DNA of 64,000 nucleotides from CAZXSK01 sp964642855 (GTDB lineage: Bacteria > Planctomycetota > Phycisphaerae > SM23-33), in contig CAZXSK010000010.1 in assembly GCA_964642855.1 (NCBI GenBank), positions 1 through 64,000 on the forward strand. Reading direction: 5' to 3'. The position numbers and the translations under genes are program-made. Under the pieces are notes generated by a model that ran no database searches, was not told the origin of the DNA, and worked only from the letters and a program-made list of their open reading frames with translations. Every line of letters begins with the position of its first letter. Position 1 is the stretch's first letter. Positions 52,417 to 60,900 of this stretch are shown in pieces.

Positions 52417-53295
52417 CTACCACACTTCCAACTCGAGTTCCAGGTAGACGCCGGCACTGTCGTACACCTGATCTCGAATCGTGTTGACCAGTTTCAGTAC
52501 GTCCGACGCCGTCGCGCCCGGATCGGCCAGAATGAAGTTCGCATGCTTCTCCGAGACATACGCGCCCCCGACCCGTCTTCCTTTCAGACCTGCCCGATCG
52601 ATCAGGGCACCCGCCGACAGGCCACGCGGGTTCTTGAACACACAACCAGCGTTCCTGCTGCCCAGAGGCTGGGTGTTCTTCTTGTAGATCCAGATCTGCT
52701 TGACCTGCCGAAGGATCCGTTGAGGGTCGTCCTCGGCGAGATTGAACTCCGCCGACAGAACGTACTTGGACGTAATGTTCGTCGATCGATAGGCGAAGGC
52801 CAGATCGTCGGAGTAACGGGTGAATACCTCACCCTCTTCGGTCATGACCTGGACGCTGGCGATCGCGTTGCCGATATCACCAAATGCACCGCCCGCGTTC
52901 ATTCGCACGCACCCGCCAATGCTGCCCGGGATACCCGTCAGCCCCTCAAGCCCGGAAAGCCCTTCCCGTACGCACCGAAGGACCAGTCGACCCATGTCGG
53001 CCCCGGCCATGGCGTGCACCCCGCCGTCGACGAGAGTGACGTTCTTGAACGCCCCTTCGGTCAGGTGCATCACCGCACCCTTCACTCCGGCGTCGTCAAT
53101 CAACAGGTTCGCACCCGAACCCAGCACGCGGGTAGGGATCTCGTTTTCGTGGCAGAGAATCGTCAGTTCGCGAAGCTCATCAATCGTCCGCGGTTCCATG
53201 AAATACTGGGCGTTGCCACCGATACCCAGCCAGGTATACGGCGCAAGAGGAACATCCTGCCTCGCGATTTCCTTGTATTCGTCGAACAGTCCCAT
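52417..53295 (-). CDS. murB: UDP-N-acetylenolpyruvoylglucosamine reductase
   Basis: 292 residues. A FAD-dependent enzyme that reduces enolpyruvyl-UDP-GlcNAc to UDP-MurNAc. FAD-binding signatures are LGIGGNAQYF, VLGSGANLLI and LTGIPGSIGGCVRMNAGGA. YRSTNI and the C-terminal SEKHANFI follow. The length fits the short type II form. Where many enzymes have the proton-donating Ser in GSVFKNP, this one reads GCVFKNP, a Cys also seen in some other bacterial MurBs. ATG at 53295 fits the family; no good ribosome binding site precedes it. It lies 44 nt after murC. Confidence 0.95.
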   Translation of the reverse strand: MGLFDEYKEIARQDVPLAPYTWLGIGGNAQYFMEPRTIDELRELTILCHENEIPTRVLGSGANLLIDDAGVKGAVMHLTEGAFKNVTLVDGGVHAMAGADMGRLVLRCVREGLSGLEGLTGIPGSIGGCVRMNAGGAFGDIGNAIASVQVMTEEGEVFTRYSDDLAFAYRSTNITSKYVLSAEFNLAEDDPQRILRQVKQIWIYKKNTQPLGSRNAGCVFKNPRGLSAGALIDRAGLKGRRVGGAYVSEKHANFILADPGATASDVLKLVNTIRDQVYDSAGVYLELELEVW

Positions 53296-53339
53296 CGGCG
53301 TATCTGCAGCACTTCCTTGTCTTGTGACGTGCTTTGGCC

Positions 53340-54770
53340 TCAGTCTTCGCATTCCAGCCAACGCACGATCCGATCGGCGATATTCCACACGTTCCCTGCC
53401 CCCATCGTCACGCACAGGTCACCCGGGGCAAGCGAATCCTCCAGACGCTCAACGATCTCGTCGAACGTCTCGACGTAGCTGGCGGCTCCGCCATGCAGAC
53501 GGATCTGCGCGACGAGGTCCTCACTGGAAATGTAATCCTTCTCCCTGTCCGAGTCCCGCACAAAATAGATGTCGGGCACAATGACCTCATCAGCCAGGGC
53601 AAAACTGCGCGCGAAGTCCTTCAGAAGGAATCGCGTCCTGCTGTGCTGGTGAGGCTGGAATACACACCGGACCCGCCGGGGTTGATAGAAGTCACGAAGG
53701 GCCCGTAACGTGGCCTGGACCTCTGTGGGATGGTGCGCGAAGTCATCGACAACCGTAATGCCCCCGACCTGGCCTTTGAGTGTCATCCGGCGGCGAGGTC
53801 CGGTGTAGTTGCCCAGGATCGTCACAATCCGCTCGGGCTCAATACCCGCATGGTGCAGAAGCCCCACCGCCGCCAGCGAGTTGTACGCGTTGTGAAGGCC
53901 CGGCAGTGGAACTGCCAGGTGAGCGTAATGCTGCCCACCCTTCTCGATGTCCATCCGCAGGCGACCTCGGTCAGACGTCAGGTTCACACCCCGCCAGTGG
54001 CAATCCTCGGCGAAGCCAAACGTCTCCACCTCGCAACTGGCCGTACGAACTGCCTCGATCGCGCTGCGGTCCTCTCCGTTGACCACCAGCACACCGGCAG
54101 GATCCATGCGTGCCGCGAAGGCTCGGAACGCCTCGATAATCGCCGACAGGTCGGCGTAGCAATCCAGATGGTCCTCCTCCACGTTCAGGATGCCGGCGTA
54201 AAGCGGGCGGAGGTTCAGGAAGCTCCGATCGTACTCGCACGCTTCGGCTACGAAATAGCGCCCTTCGCCGACGCCGCTGGGCCCGCCGAGTTGCTCAACG
54301 GTCGCACCGACGACATAGCTCGGGTCGGTTCCCGCGCGGTCCAGAACGAAGGCCACCATTCCTGAGGTCGTGCTCTTGCCATGCGTTCCCGCCACCGCAA
54401 TACCCACACGCTGGGCCATCAGCCGCCCGAGCATTTCCGAATACTTCAGAACCTCCACGCCCCGATCGATCGCCGCGACGAGTTCGGGGTTCTCCCCATG
54501 GATGGCAGCGGAGTAGACCACCAGATCGACCTGATCGGGAATGTTGGAAGGGCACTGGCCGACATGCACATCCACCCCGGAATCGCGAAGCCGCTGGACG
54601 GCGGCACTCTCGGCCATGTCCGAGCCGCTCACCCTCGCCCCATTGGATCGGAGCATGGTCGCGATAGCGCGCATGCCCGACCCGCCGATACCAATAAGAT
54701 GAATGCGCTTTCCCGCGAAGGACTCTCCGCCCTGGCGACCGGCTGGTCCGTGCTGACTGCGGGTTTCCAT
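53340..54770 (-). CDS. murC: UDP-N-acetylmuramate--L-alanine ligase
   Basis: 476 residues. It adds L-Ala to UDP-MurNAc with ATP. It has the N-terminal Rossmann GIGGSGMRAIA, the P-loop GTHGKSTTSGM (~115), the VAEACEYDRSFL segment, NVEEDHLDCY, the GLHNAYNSLAA domain junction and the C-terminal VDDFAHHPTEV. It lies 150 nt after murG and 44 nt before murB. AAGG lies 8 nt before the ATG. Confidence 0.97.
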   Translation of the reverse strand: METRSQHGPAGRQGGESFAGKRIHLIGIGGSGMRAIATMLRSNGARVSGSDMAESAAVQRLRDSGVDVHVGQCPSNIPDQVDLVVYSAAIHGENPELVAAIDRGVEVLKYSEMLGRLMAQRVGIAVAGTHGKSTTSGMVAFVLDRAGTDPSYVVGATVEQLGGPSGVGEGRYFVAEACEYDRSFLNLRPLYAGILNVEEDHLDCYADLSAIIEAFRAFAARMDPAGVLVVNGEDRSAIEAVRTASCEVETFGFAEDCHWRGVNLTSDRGRLRMDIEKGGQHYAHLAVPLPGLHNAYNSLAAVGLLHHAGIEPERIVTILGNYTGPRRRMTLKGQVGGITVVDDFAHHPTEVQATLRALRDFYQPRRVRCVFQPHQHSRTRFLLKDFARSFALADEVIVPDIYFVRDSDREKDYISSEDLVAQIRLHGGAASYVETFDEIVERLEDSLAPGDLCVTMGAGNVWNIADRIVRWLECED

Positions 54771-54920
54771 CGCTTCCGCCTTTCGTCTGTTCGATCGTGC
54801 CGGCGCAGAGAATCCCTGCTCCGCGCCTCTACGTATCCTATCGCCTCTTGACGAGCACGAGCTTTAGCGATTGCCCCGCGACCAACACCCATCCAAGGGA
54901 TCCGCCGGGGCATCCTCACT

Positions 54921-56045
54921 CTATCCCGACGACGCGCGGTGACCCTCCACGAGCCAGCGAGCTACTTCCTTGGCCGCTCCCGCCTTTGCCACCCGCCCGG
55001 CAGCTTCGTGCATACCTCCCAGGACGCCGTCGCTATCCAGGATCGGGAGCAGTACCTTCCAGAGTCGGGCCGCATTCTCATCCGGGTCAACGGCGTCGTC
55101 GACAAGCACAACCCCGCCTGTCTCGACCAGCTCAGCGGCATTGTGTCGTTGCTGCTGATCACGGTGATACGGATAGGGCAGAATGACCGCCGGCGTTCCC
55201 GTCACCGCAAGTTCCGCAGCCGTACCCGCACCGCATCGACAGATCGCCAGATCCGCAGCTTCATAGGCAAGATCCATACGATGGCAGTAGTCCTGCACAA
55301 CGAGGTGAATGCCTCTATCGGTAAATGCTTCTCGCAGGCGAGCCATCTTCTCGCGACGAGTGATCGCCAGCACCTGCCAATGATTCGCGTACTTCGCCAG
55401 GTCGCCGGCAAGGGCAGCAACAGCATTCGTTATCGAATCGGCCGACAGGCTTCCGCCGAACACCAGCAGCGTCCTGTGGTCGGCGCGAAGGCCGAAATGC
55501 CCGAGAGCTTCGTCTTTGGAGGCCCACGCGAAGTTGTGTCGGACCGGGCAACCCACGCTCCGAACCTTGCTGCGGAACACCCCGAACCGCTGGGTCGTAG
55601 ACTCAAACTGCGTGAAGATCGTCTCGACATGCCGCGCCAGGAACCGATTGGCAAGGCCGACGACGGCATCGGGATTCAGCAGGCCTGCCCGAATGTTCAT
55701 TCTGTGGGCCTGACGGACAATTGGCCCGGCGGCAAAGCCCCCCAGTCCGAGCACGGCCCGGGGGTCGAGGTCCGAGAGCATCTGCCGCGCCTGCTTCCGT
55801 GAACGCCGCCAACGGCGAAGGAACCGTCCCCATCCACCGAAACCGCGCGGCACGGGGACCACAGGCTGAGGGACCATCGCGTGGGGCGTGGTTTCCAGGA
55901 CCCGCCGGTCAATCTCGCGATCACTGCACGCGAACACGACCCGCACGCCACGTTCGATCCGAAGCAGTTCGTCAGCCACAGCCAGCCCCGGATACAGATG
56001 GCCTCCCGTTCCGCCCCCCGCGAAGATGTAGATCGCCTCGTGCAT
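54921..56045 (-). CDS. murG: Lipid II synthase MurG
   Basis: 374 residues, GT-B glycosyltransferase. It adds GlcNAc to lipid I at the inner membrane. It has the N-terminal FAGGGTGGHLYPGLAVAD loop, GLGGFAAGPIV, the LLNPDAVVGLANRFLAR stretch (usual HEQN replaced by LLNPD), FGGSLSADSIT, and the C-terminal CRCGAGTAAEL and LPYPYHRDQQQRHNA. It lies 16 nt after the aldolase gene. Confidence 0.96.
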   Translation of the reverse strand: MHEAIYIFAGGGTGGHLYPGLAVADELLRIERGVRVVFACSDREIDRRVLETTPHAMVPQPVVPVPRGFGGWGRFLRRWRRSRKQARQMLSDLDPRAVLGLGGFAAGPIVRQAHRMNIRAGLLNPDAVVGLANRFLARHVETIFTQFESTTQRFGVFRSKVRSVGCPVRHNFAWASKDEALGHFGLRADHRTLLVFGGSLSADSITNAVAALAGDLAKYANHWQVLAITRREKMARLREAFTDRGIHLVVQDYCHRMDLAYEAADLAICRCGAGTAAELAVTGTPAVILPYPYHRDQQQRHNAAELVETGGVVLVDDAVDPDENAARLWKVLLPILDSDGVLGGMHEAAGRVAKAGAAKEVARWLVEGHRASSG

Positions 56046-56061
56046 CCGATTTCTGTCCTGA

Positions 56062-56979
56062 TCAGGCCTTGACCTTCAGGCAATAGTCGAAGAATCCGAT
56101 CGCCTCCAGCTCCCCACGAAGCGATGTGAGTTCCTGGGAAGAGAAACTCCGTTCGGGCGTTCGGACCGGCCCACAGTCCAGGCCCGCGAGTTTGACCATC
56201 GCCTTGCTTGCCCGCATTCCGCCGTAGCGTTCCATCACCGCGATCATCTCATCGGCGAGTTGCTGACACCTGCGGGCGGTGTGCATTTCACGTTTCTCGA
56301 ACGCATCGAGGATCTGCAGGTACAGCCCCGGGGCGAAGTTGTACGTTGTGCCCACGGCACCGCGGGCACCGAGCGCCAGTCCGGCCAGAAGGAACTCGTC
56401 GCGACCGAACAGCATGTCAAGCCGTCCCTCGTCCAACTGTACGCAACGACCGAAATCCATGAGATCCTCATGGGTGAACTTCGCTCCGACCAGCGTCGGA
56501 ACAGTCTCTGCTGCGACGGTGAACAGATCGCGCAGGCAGATGTCCACCCCCGTTCGAGAAGGAATGTGGTAGTAGTACAGTGGCATATCAGGGGCCGCTG
56601 CCGATACATGGGCGATGAACACCACCAACGAGCTGACATCTGCGGGCCTGTGGTAGCTGGGTGGAGCCAGCGCGATCGCCGCTGCACGGTTCTCCGCGGC
56701 GTGCCGGGCCAACGTGCAGGCATCGCCGGCAGCGTTGGCTCCCACGTGGATGATCACGGGGAAGTCTTCTGAGGCCAGTCTCGTCCAGCGTTCCGCCACC
56801 CTCATTCGCTCGTCTACGGTAAGCGAGAGTCCCTCGCCGGTGGTCCCGCATACAAACGCCCCGCGAACGCCGTTCTCCTCCAGTACCTCTCGCTGGTTCT
56901 CTAGCGTATCCAGCGCAAGCTCCCCGGCGGCGCTCATGGGTGTGTGAACAGCTGCGATCAGTCCGGTCCGTCGCTTCAT
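56062..56979 (-). CDS. DapA/NanA-superfamily class I aldolase inside the dcw cluster
   Basis: 305 residues, TIM barrel. It has the substrate carboxylate loop CGTTGEG (~45), the catalytic Tyr region YYYHIPSRTG (~135), and the Schiff-base Lys in GAKFTHEDL (~163). The motif set is mixed: TTGE and SRTG recall dihydrodipicolinate synthase (DapA), which makes the precursor of meso-DAP, while YHIP and GAKFT recall N-acetylneuraminate lyase. Given its place between ftsW and murG, feeding DAP or handling an amino sugar for the wall is plausible, but the substrate is not decided. ATG at 56979 has AGGAG 5 nt upstream. Confidence 0.9.
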   Translation of the reverse strand: MKRRTGLIAAVHTPMSAAGELALDTLENQREVLEENGVRGAFVCGTTGEGLSLTVDERMRVAERWTRLASEDFPVIIHVGANAAGDACTLARHAAENRAAAIALAPPSYHRPADVSSLVVFIAHVSAAAPDMPLYYYHIPSRTGVDICLRDLFTVAAETVPTLVGAKFTHEDLMDFGRCVQLDEGRLDMLFGRDEFLLAGLALGARGAVGTTYNFAPGLYLQILDAFEKREMHTARRCQQLADEMIAVMERYGGMRASKAMVKLAGLDCGPVRTPERSFSSQELTSLRGELEAIGFFDYCLKVKA

Positions 56980-57076
56980 GGTCGCTCCTGCACGAGTGTC
57001 GACACTCACCCCTCGGGTAAGCATACATCGAACCCACTGGACGGACAGCAGGAAATGGTGCTGCCCCGCCTGCTGA

Positions 57077-58252
57077 TCAGTCAACCTGCAGCGAGTCCGG
57101 ATCGGGACGGGCCGAAACCGACACGATCAACGCCGTCGCGCCCGCCATCATGATCAGCAACGTTCCGCCAGCCGAGATGAACGGGAACTGGATGCCCGTG
57201 GGAGGAAGCACGCACAGGACGACAGCTACGTGCAGCACGGCTTGGAGTGCAATCAGGAACCCCAGCGATCCGGCGAGTACAGCCCCGAACCGGTCACCCG
57301 CCTTCGCCGCGGCCGAGCGAGCGCAGAAGATCCACACCAGCAACAGGCCCATCAATGTGGCGGCCCCGACAAAGCCCCACTCCTCGCAGAATACGGCGAA
57401 GATGAAGTCGGTGCTGTCCTCAGGTAAGAATCCCAGCTTGCGTGTGCCGTTTCCCAAACCGCATCCCAGCCAGCCTCCCTTCGCCAGTGCGATAAGCGAT
57501 TGTCCAGCCTGGTACGAAGAATGGTTGTCCTGTGACCATGGGTCCAGCATGGCCATGATGCGCGCCCATCGATGGGGGCTGCGGTAGACCAGAAAGTAGA
57601 ATCCCGCCGCGGCGGGGGGAAGATATGACATCAGGTACAACAAGGGCACCCTGGCCATCCACATGGCTACGCAGGCAACTGCGCCGATGATCACGCCCGT
57701 GCCGAAGTCTTCCTTGATCACCACACCGACGCAAACAGCGGCACTCAGAGAAGCGGGAAGAAACGTACGAAGGAAATCTTTCTTGTTTGTCGAGTCCCGC
57801 GACAGCCATGCCGACAGGAACACCACCAGTGTCAGCTTGACCAACTCTGAAGGCTGAAAGCCGATACTCACCCCCGCGACGGTCGCGCGAAGCCACCGGC
57901 GAGCTCCGTTGATCTCCTTCCCAATTCCGGGCACATAGACCAAGGCAGCGCAGCCTACGGCCAGCACCAGACCCACAAGGGGAATCCAGGGCAGGCGTTT
58001 ACCCCAATTGAGCTTCCGATAGTCCAGCCGCCAGCTAAGAAGAAACACCAAAGCGGCAACTCCCGCGAAGACTGTGTTGCGCATGTCGACTCGCTGATAC
58101 CAGCGGGCGGGAACCGACGCCACCGACGCCAGCGCGCTATGAACCATCACCACGCCAATGCCAAGCAGCACAAGCGTCGTAAGAATCAGTGCCTGCCCCG
58201 CCGGATTGCTCCGCAGGGCAAGCGTCAGGTTCGGCGTTGGCCTCCGTGCCAT
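57077..58252 (-). CDS. ftsW: SEDS-family peptidoglycan polymerase FtsW
   Basis: 391 residues with about ten transmembrane helices. The signatures are GIGKEINGARRWL, GFQPSELVKLTLV, the catalytic-loop region VIKEDFGTGVIIG (Asp), YQAGQSLIALAKGGWLGCGLG with GFLPEDSTDFIFAV, and PPTGIQFPFISAGGT. It polymerises lipid II with the transpeptidase encoded at the right edge. Its upstream neighbour is mraY, not murD. The Shine-Dalgarno-like AAGGA is unusually close to the ATG. Confidence 0.96.
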   Translation of the reverse strand: MARRPTPNLTLALRSNPAGQALILTTLVLLGIGVVMVHSALASVASVPARWYQRVDMRNTVFAGVAALVFLLSWRLDYRKLNWGKRLPWIPLVGLVLAVGCAALVYVPGIGKEINGARRWLRATVAGVSIGFQPSELVKLTLVVFLSAWLSRDSTNKKDFLRTFLPASLSAAVCVGVVIKEDFGTGVIIGAVACVAMWMARVPLLYLMSYLPPAAAGFYFLVYRSPHRWARIMAMLDPWSQDNHSSYQAGQSLIALAKGGWLGCGLGNGTRKLGFLPEDSTDFIFAVFCEEWGFVGAATLMGLLLVWIFCARSAAAKAGDRFGAVLAGSLGFLIALQAVLHVAVVLCVLPPTGIQFPFISAGGTLLIMMAGATALIVSVSARPDPDSLQVD

Positions 58253-58316
58253 GGTCCTTCTTCTGTATCGTCAGCGGCAGGGATTTCTCTCCACCGCATC
58301 AACTCTTTCGTTCCTG

Positions 58317-58346
58317 TCCGCCTTCGACCGGTCCGCCTTCGACCGG
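58317..58346. repeat. Two tandem copies of a 15-bp repeat between mraY and ftsW
   Basis: TCCGCCTTCGACCGG occurs twice in direct succession in the 99-nt gap. The junction can also fold as CCGGT-N9-ACCGG. Confidence 0.9.
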
Positions 58347-58351
58347 ACGCC

Positions 58352-59476
58352 CTAGCTCTTGAGCTTAAGCGTCGCCAGAGCGATGGCTGCAAATGCGATG
58401 CTCAGCAACCAGAACCTTGTAACCACCTTATTCTCCGCCCAGCCTCCCAGATGGAAATGATGGTGAAGTGGTGCACAGCGGAAGATCCGCTTGCCGCCGA
58501 TTCCACCCGGCCCCTTGGTGAGTTTGTAGTAGCCCACCTGCAAAATCACGCTGACAGCCTCCATCACAAATACCCCTCCAGCGATGAACAGCAGGCACTC
58601 CTGACGGGTCACCACGGCGATGAATCCCAGCAGGCCTCCCAATGGCAGGGATCCGGTATCGCCCATGAACACCTGGGCCGGGTTGGCGTTGTACCACAGA
58701 AAACCAAGGCATCCTCCGAGCATGGCCCCGCACAAGATCGTCATCTCTGCTGATCCCGCCACGAAAGGCATATCGAAAAAAGCCGCCCAGGCTCGAACAC
58801 CTACGATCCACGCGAGAAGAAGGAATACCATCGAGACGATGCCCAGGCACCCCGCTGCCAAGCCGTCCATCCCATCGGTCAGATTCACCGCATTGGACGA
58901 ACCGACCATCACAAGCACCACGGAAATCATGTACATCCACTTGCTCAGGGCAATCGGTTCAGCGAGGAACGGCAGGTAGAATCCATGCGCCGGGTTGATG
59001 AGCTCCTGCCCTTCGTACACATGAGACGCCCCACCGTATTTGTACATGAACGGACTGAGCACGATTGCCACGCCGATCTGGAACAGCAATTTCTCCCAAC
59101 TCTTCAAGCCATCGCGCGTTCCTTTACCCGCCTGATGCCGCAACTTCAGCCAGTCGTCCAGTCCCCCAAGCGTCCCAAGCCAGATCAGTGCGAGCACGCC
59201 CATGCGGATGTACATGTTGTAGAGGTCCGCGAACAACAACACTGACACGAGCATCGCGGGAACGATCAGGACCCCGCCCATTGTGGGCGTATTGGACTTG
59301 TGGCGAGTCAGTTCATTGAGGTCTGCATGGTCGAACTCAGGTCGATCTCCGAGTTTCATCTTGATCAGAACACGAATCAGCCTTGGCGCGAAGATCATTA
59401 CCAGGGCGAAAGATACAACCGCCGCTCCCGTGATACGTAACAGCAGGTGCTTGCCGCCCAGTACCCAGTAGATCAC
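58352..59476 (-). CDS. mraY: Phospho-N-acetylmuramoyl-pentapeptide transferase
   Basis: 374 residues with about ten transmembrane helices. It makes lipid I by transferring phospho-MurNAc-pentapeptide to undecaprenyl phosphate. It has KSNTPTMGGVLI, GGLDDWLKL (first Asp pair), NAVNLTDGMDGLA, the FMGDTGSLPLGG loop and the HHHFHLGGWAEN motif. ATG at 59476 overlaps the murF TGA by 4 nt. Confidence 0.97.
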   Translation of the reverse strand: MIYWVLGGKHLLLRITGAAVVSFALVMIFAPRLIRVLIKMKLGDRPEFDHADLNELTRHKSNTPTMGGVLIVPAMLVSVLLFADLYNMYIRMGVLALIWLGTLGGLDDWLKLRHQAGKGTRDGLKSWEKLLFQIGVAIVLSPFMYKYGGASHVYEGQELINPAHGFYLPFLAEPIALSKWMYMISVVLVMVGSSNAVNLTDGMDGLAAGCLGIVSMVFLLLAWIVGVRAWAAFFDMPFVAGSAEMTILCGAMLGGCLGFLWYNANPAQVFMGDTGSLPLGGLLGFIAVVTRQECLLFIAGGVFVMEAVSVILQVGYYKLTKGPGGIGGKRIFRCAPLHHHFHLGGWAENKVVTRFWLLSIAFAAIALATLKLKS

Positions 59477-60900
59477 GCGTGCGTCCCCTCCTCGCCTCGC
59501 TGGTCTCCCCGCTGAGTATCCTCTGCGCCCATCTCGCTGGCGATCGCCCGGACAACCCGCTCCATTCGCATGGAACGGGAGCCTTTCACCAGCACCAGGT
59601 CACCGGGCCTCAGCCAATCGCACACGTCGTCCATGACCTGCTCCACCGTCAAGTAGGTCCGTGTCTGCTGGTCCTCTTTCGCTGCTCCCTCCGCCAACTT
59701 CACCCCCAACTCACCGACCCCGATGACCAGATCCAGCCCGCGCCGGGCTACGTCAAGCCCGGTCTCCAAGTGCAACTGCTCCGCCTGGTCGCCGAGTTCG
59801 CACATATCTCCGGCTATGAGCACCCGGCGTTTCGCGTCGTTGTCGACCAGCACATCCGCCGCGGCGACCATGCTGGCGGGGTTGGCGTTGTAGGCGTCGT
59901 TGATCACGGTCACCTCACCGGCATCGGTCCACTCCAGCCGCATTGCTTCGCCGGTGAAATCCGCCAGTGCCTCGGCGGCTTCGTCCTGAGAGAACCCAAA
60001 CCGCTGGGCAACGGCAATAGCCGCCAGCGCATTGAGTGCGTTATGATGCCCGGCAACGGGAAGGTCTGCCCAGAGGCGATTGTTGACCTCAAACCGCACG
60101 CCTCGTCCGGATGGTTCGTAGCCGGTCAGACGAATGTCGGCTTCCTCAGCCTCGCCGAAAAGGATCACCCGCTCACGGTAGGCTCCCAAGCTGCGACGAA
60201 GCACATCGCTGTCCGCCGTGACGACTGCCATGCCGCGCTGCCGGAGTCGCCCCAACAACGATGCCTTCTCACTGGCGACACGATCCACGCTGCCCAGCCC
60301 CTCCAGGTGCGTCGCCGAGCAGGACGTAATCACAGCCACGTTCGGCTCGCACGCAGCAGCAAGTCTGGAGATCTCGCCCGGGGCGCTCGTGCCCAGTTCG
60401 ACGACCACGTAATCATCACTCAGACCGGCATCCAGCAAGGTCAATGGGACGCCGATCCGGTTGTTGTAGCTCATCGGGCTGCACGAGCCCTTGAGTTTCT
60501 TGCCGAGGACATGATGGATCATCCGCTTGACCGTGGTCTTGCCATTGGAACCGGTCACCGCAACGACGTCGGCAGAACCCGCTTTGCGGTTGGCCGCCCC
60601 CAGTTCCATCAGTGCCTGGTGAGTGTCCAACACCCCGATGATCCCGCCATAAAAGAGGCAGGACACTTCATCGGGCACCTTTACGTCCCGACGAATCACC
60701 GCCGCTACGCACCCCTTCTCGCCGGCCTCCCGCAGGAAGTTGTGGCCATCGAAGTGCTCGCCGGGAATCGCAACGAACAGGTCACCGTCCCTTGCGGTTC
60801 TGCTGTCGATGCTCACATTGCCCACCATCAGGTCCCCGCCGGAGCTTAATCGCCACCCGCGGACCACCTTCCGGATTTCTTCCATCGTCAGGGGCTTCAT
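59473..60900 (-). CDS. murF: UDP-MurNAc-tripeptide--D-Ala-D-Ala ligase
   Basis: 475 residues. It adds the D-Ala-D-Ala made by Ddl to UDP-MurNAc-tripeptide. It has SIDSRTARDGDLFVAI, the P-loop TGSNGKTTVKRM (~115), VELGTSAPGEI, GHHNALNALAA, INDAYNANPASM and a C-terminal VKGSRSMRMERVV. It overlaps murE and mraY by 4 nt each, so the three are translationally coupled. Confidence 0.97.
   Translation of the reverse strand: MKPLTMEEIRKVVRGWRLSSGGDLMVGNVSIDSRTARDGDLFVAIPGEHFDGHNFLREAGEKGCVAAVIRRDVKVPDEVSCLFYGGIIGVLDTHQALMELGAANRKAGSADVVAVTGSNGKTTVKRMIHHVLGKKLKGSCSPMSYNNRIGVPLTLLDAGLSDDYVVVELGTSAPGEISRLAAACEPNVAVITSCSATHLEGLGSVDRVASEKASLLGRLRQRGMAVVTADSDVLRRSLGAYRERVILFGEAEEADIRLTGYEPSGRGVRFEVNNRLWADLPVAGHHNALNALAAIAVAQRFGFSQDEAAEALADFTGEAMRLEWTDAGEVTVINDAYNANPASMVAAADVLVDNDAKRRVLIAGDMCELGDQAEQLHLETGLDVARRGLDLVIGVGELGVKLAEGAAKEDQQTRTYLTVEQVMDDVCDWLRPGDLVLVKGSRSMRMERVVRAIASEMGAEDTQRGDQRGEEGTHA

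Noticed and set aside
59479..60849. 456-codon plus-strand open frame opposite murF
   Set aside because: murF motifs are complete on the minus strand.
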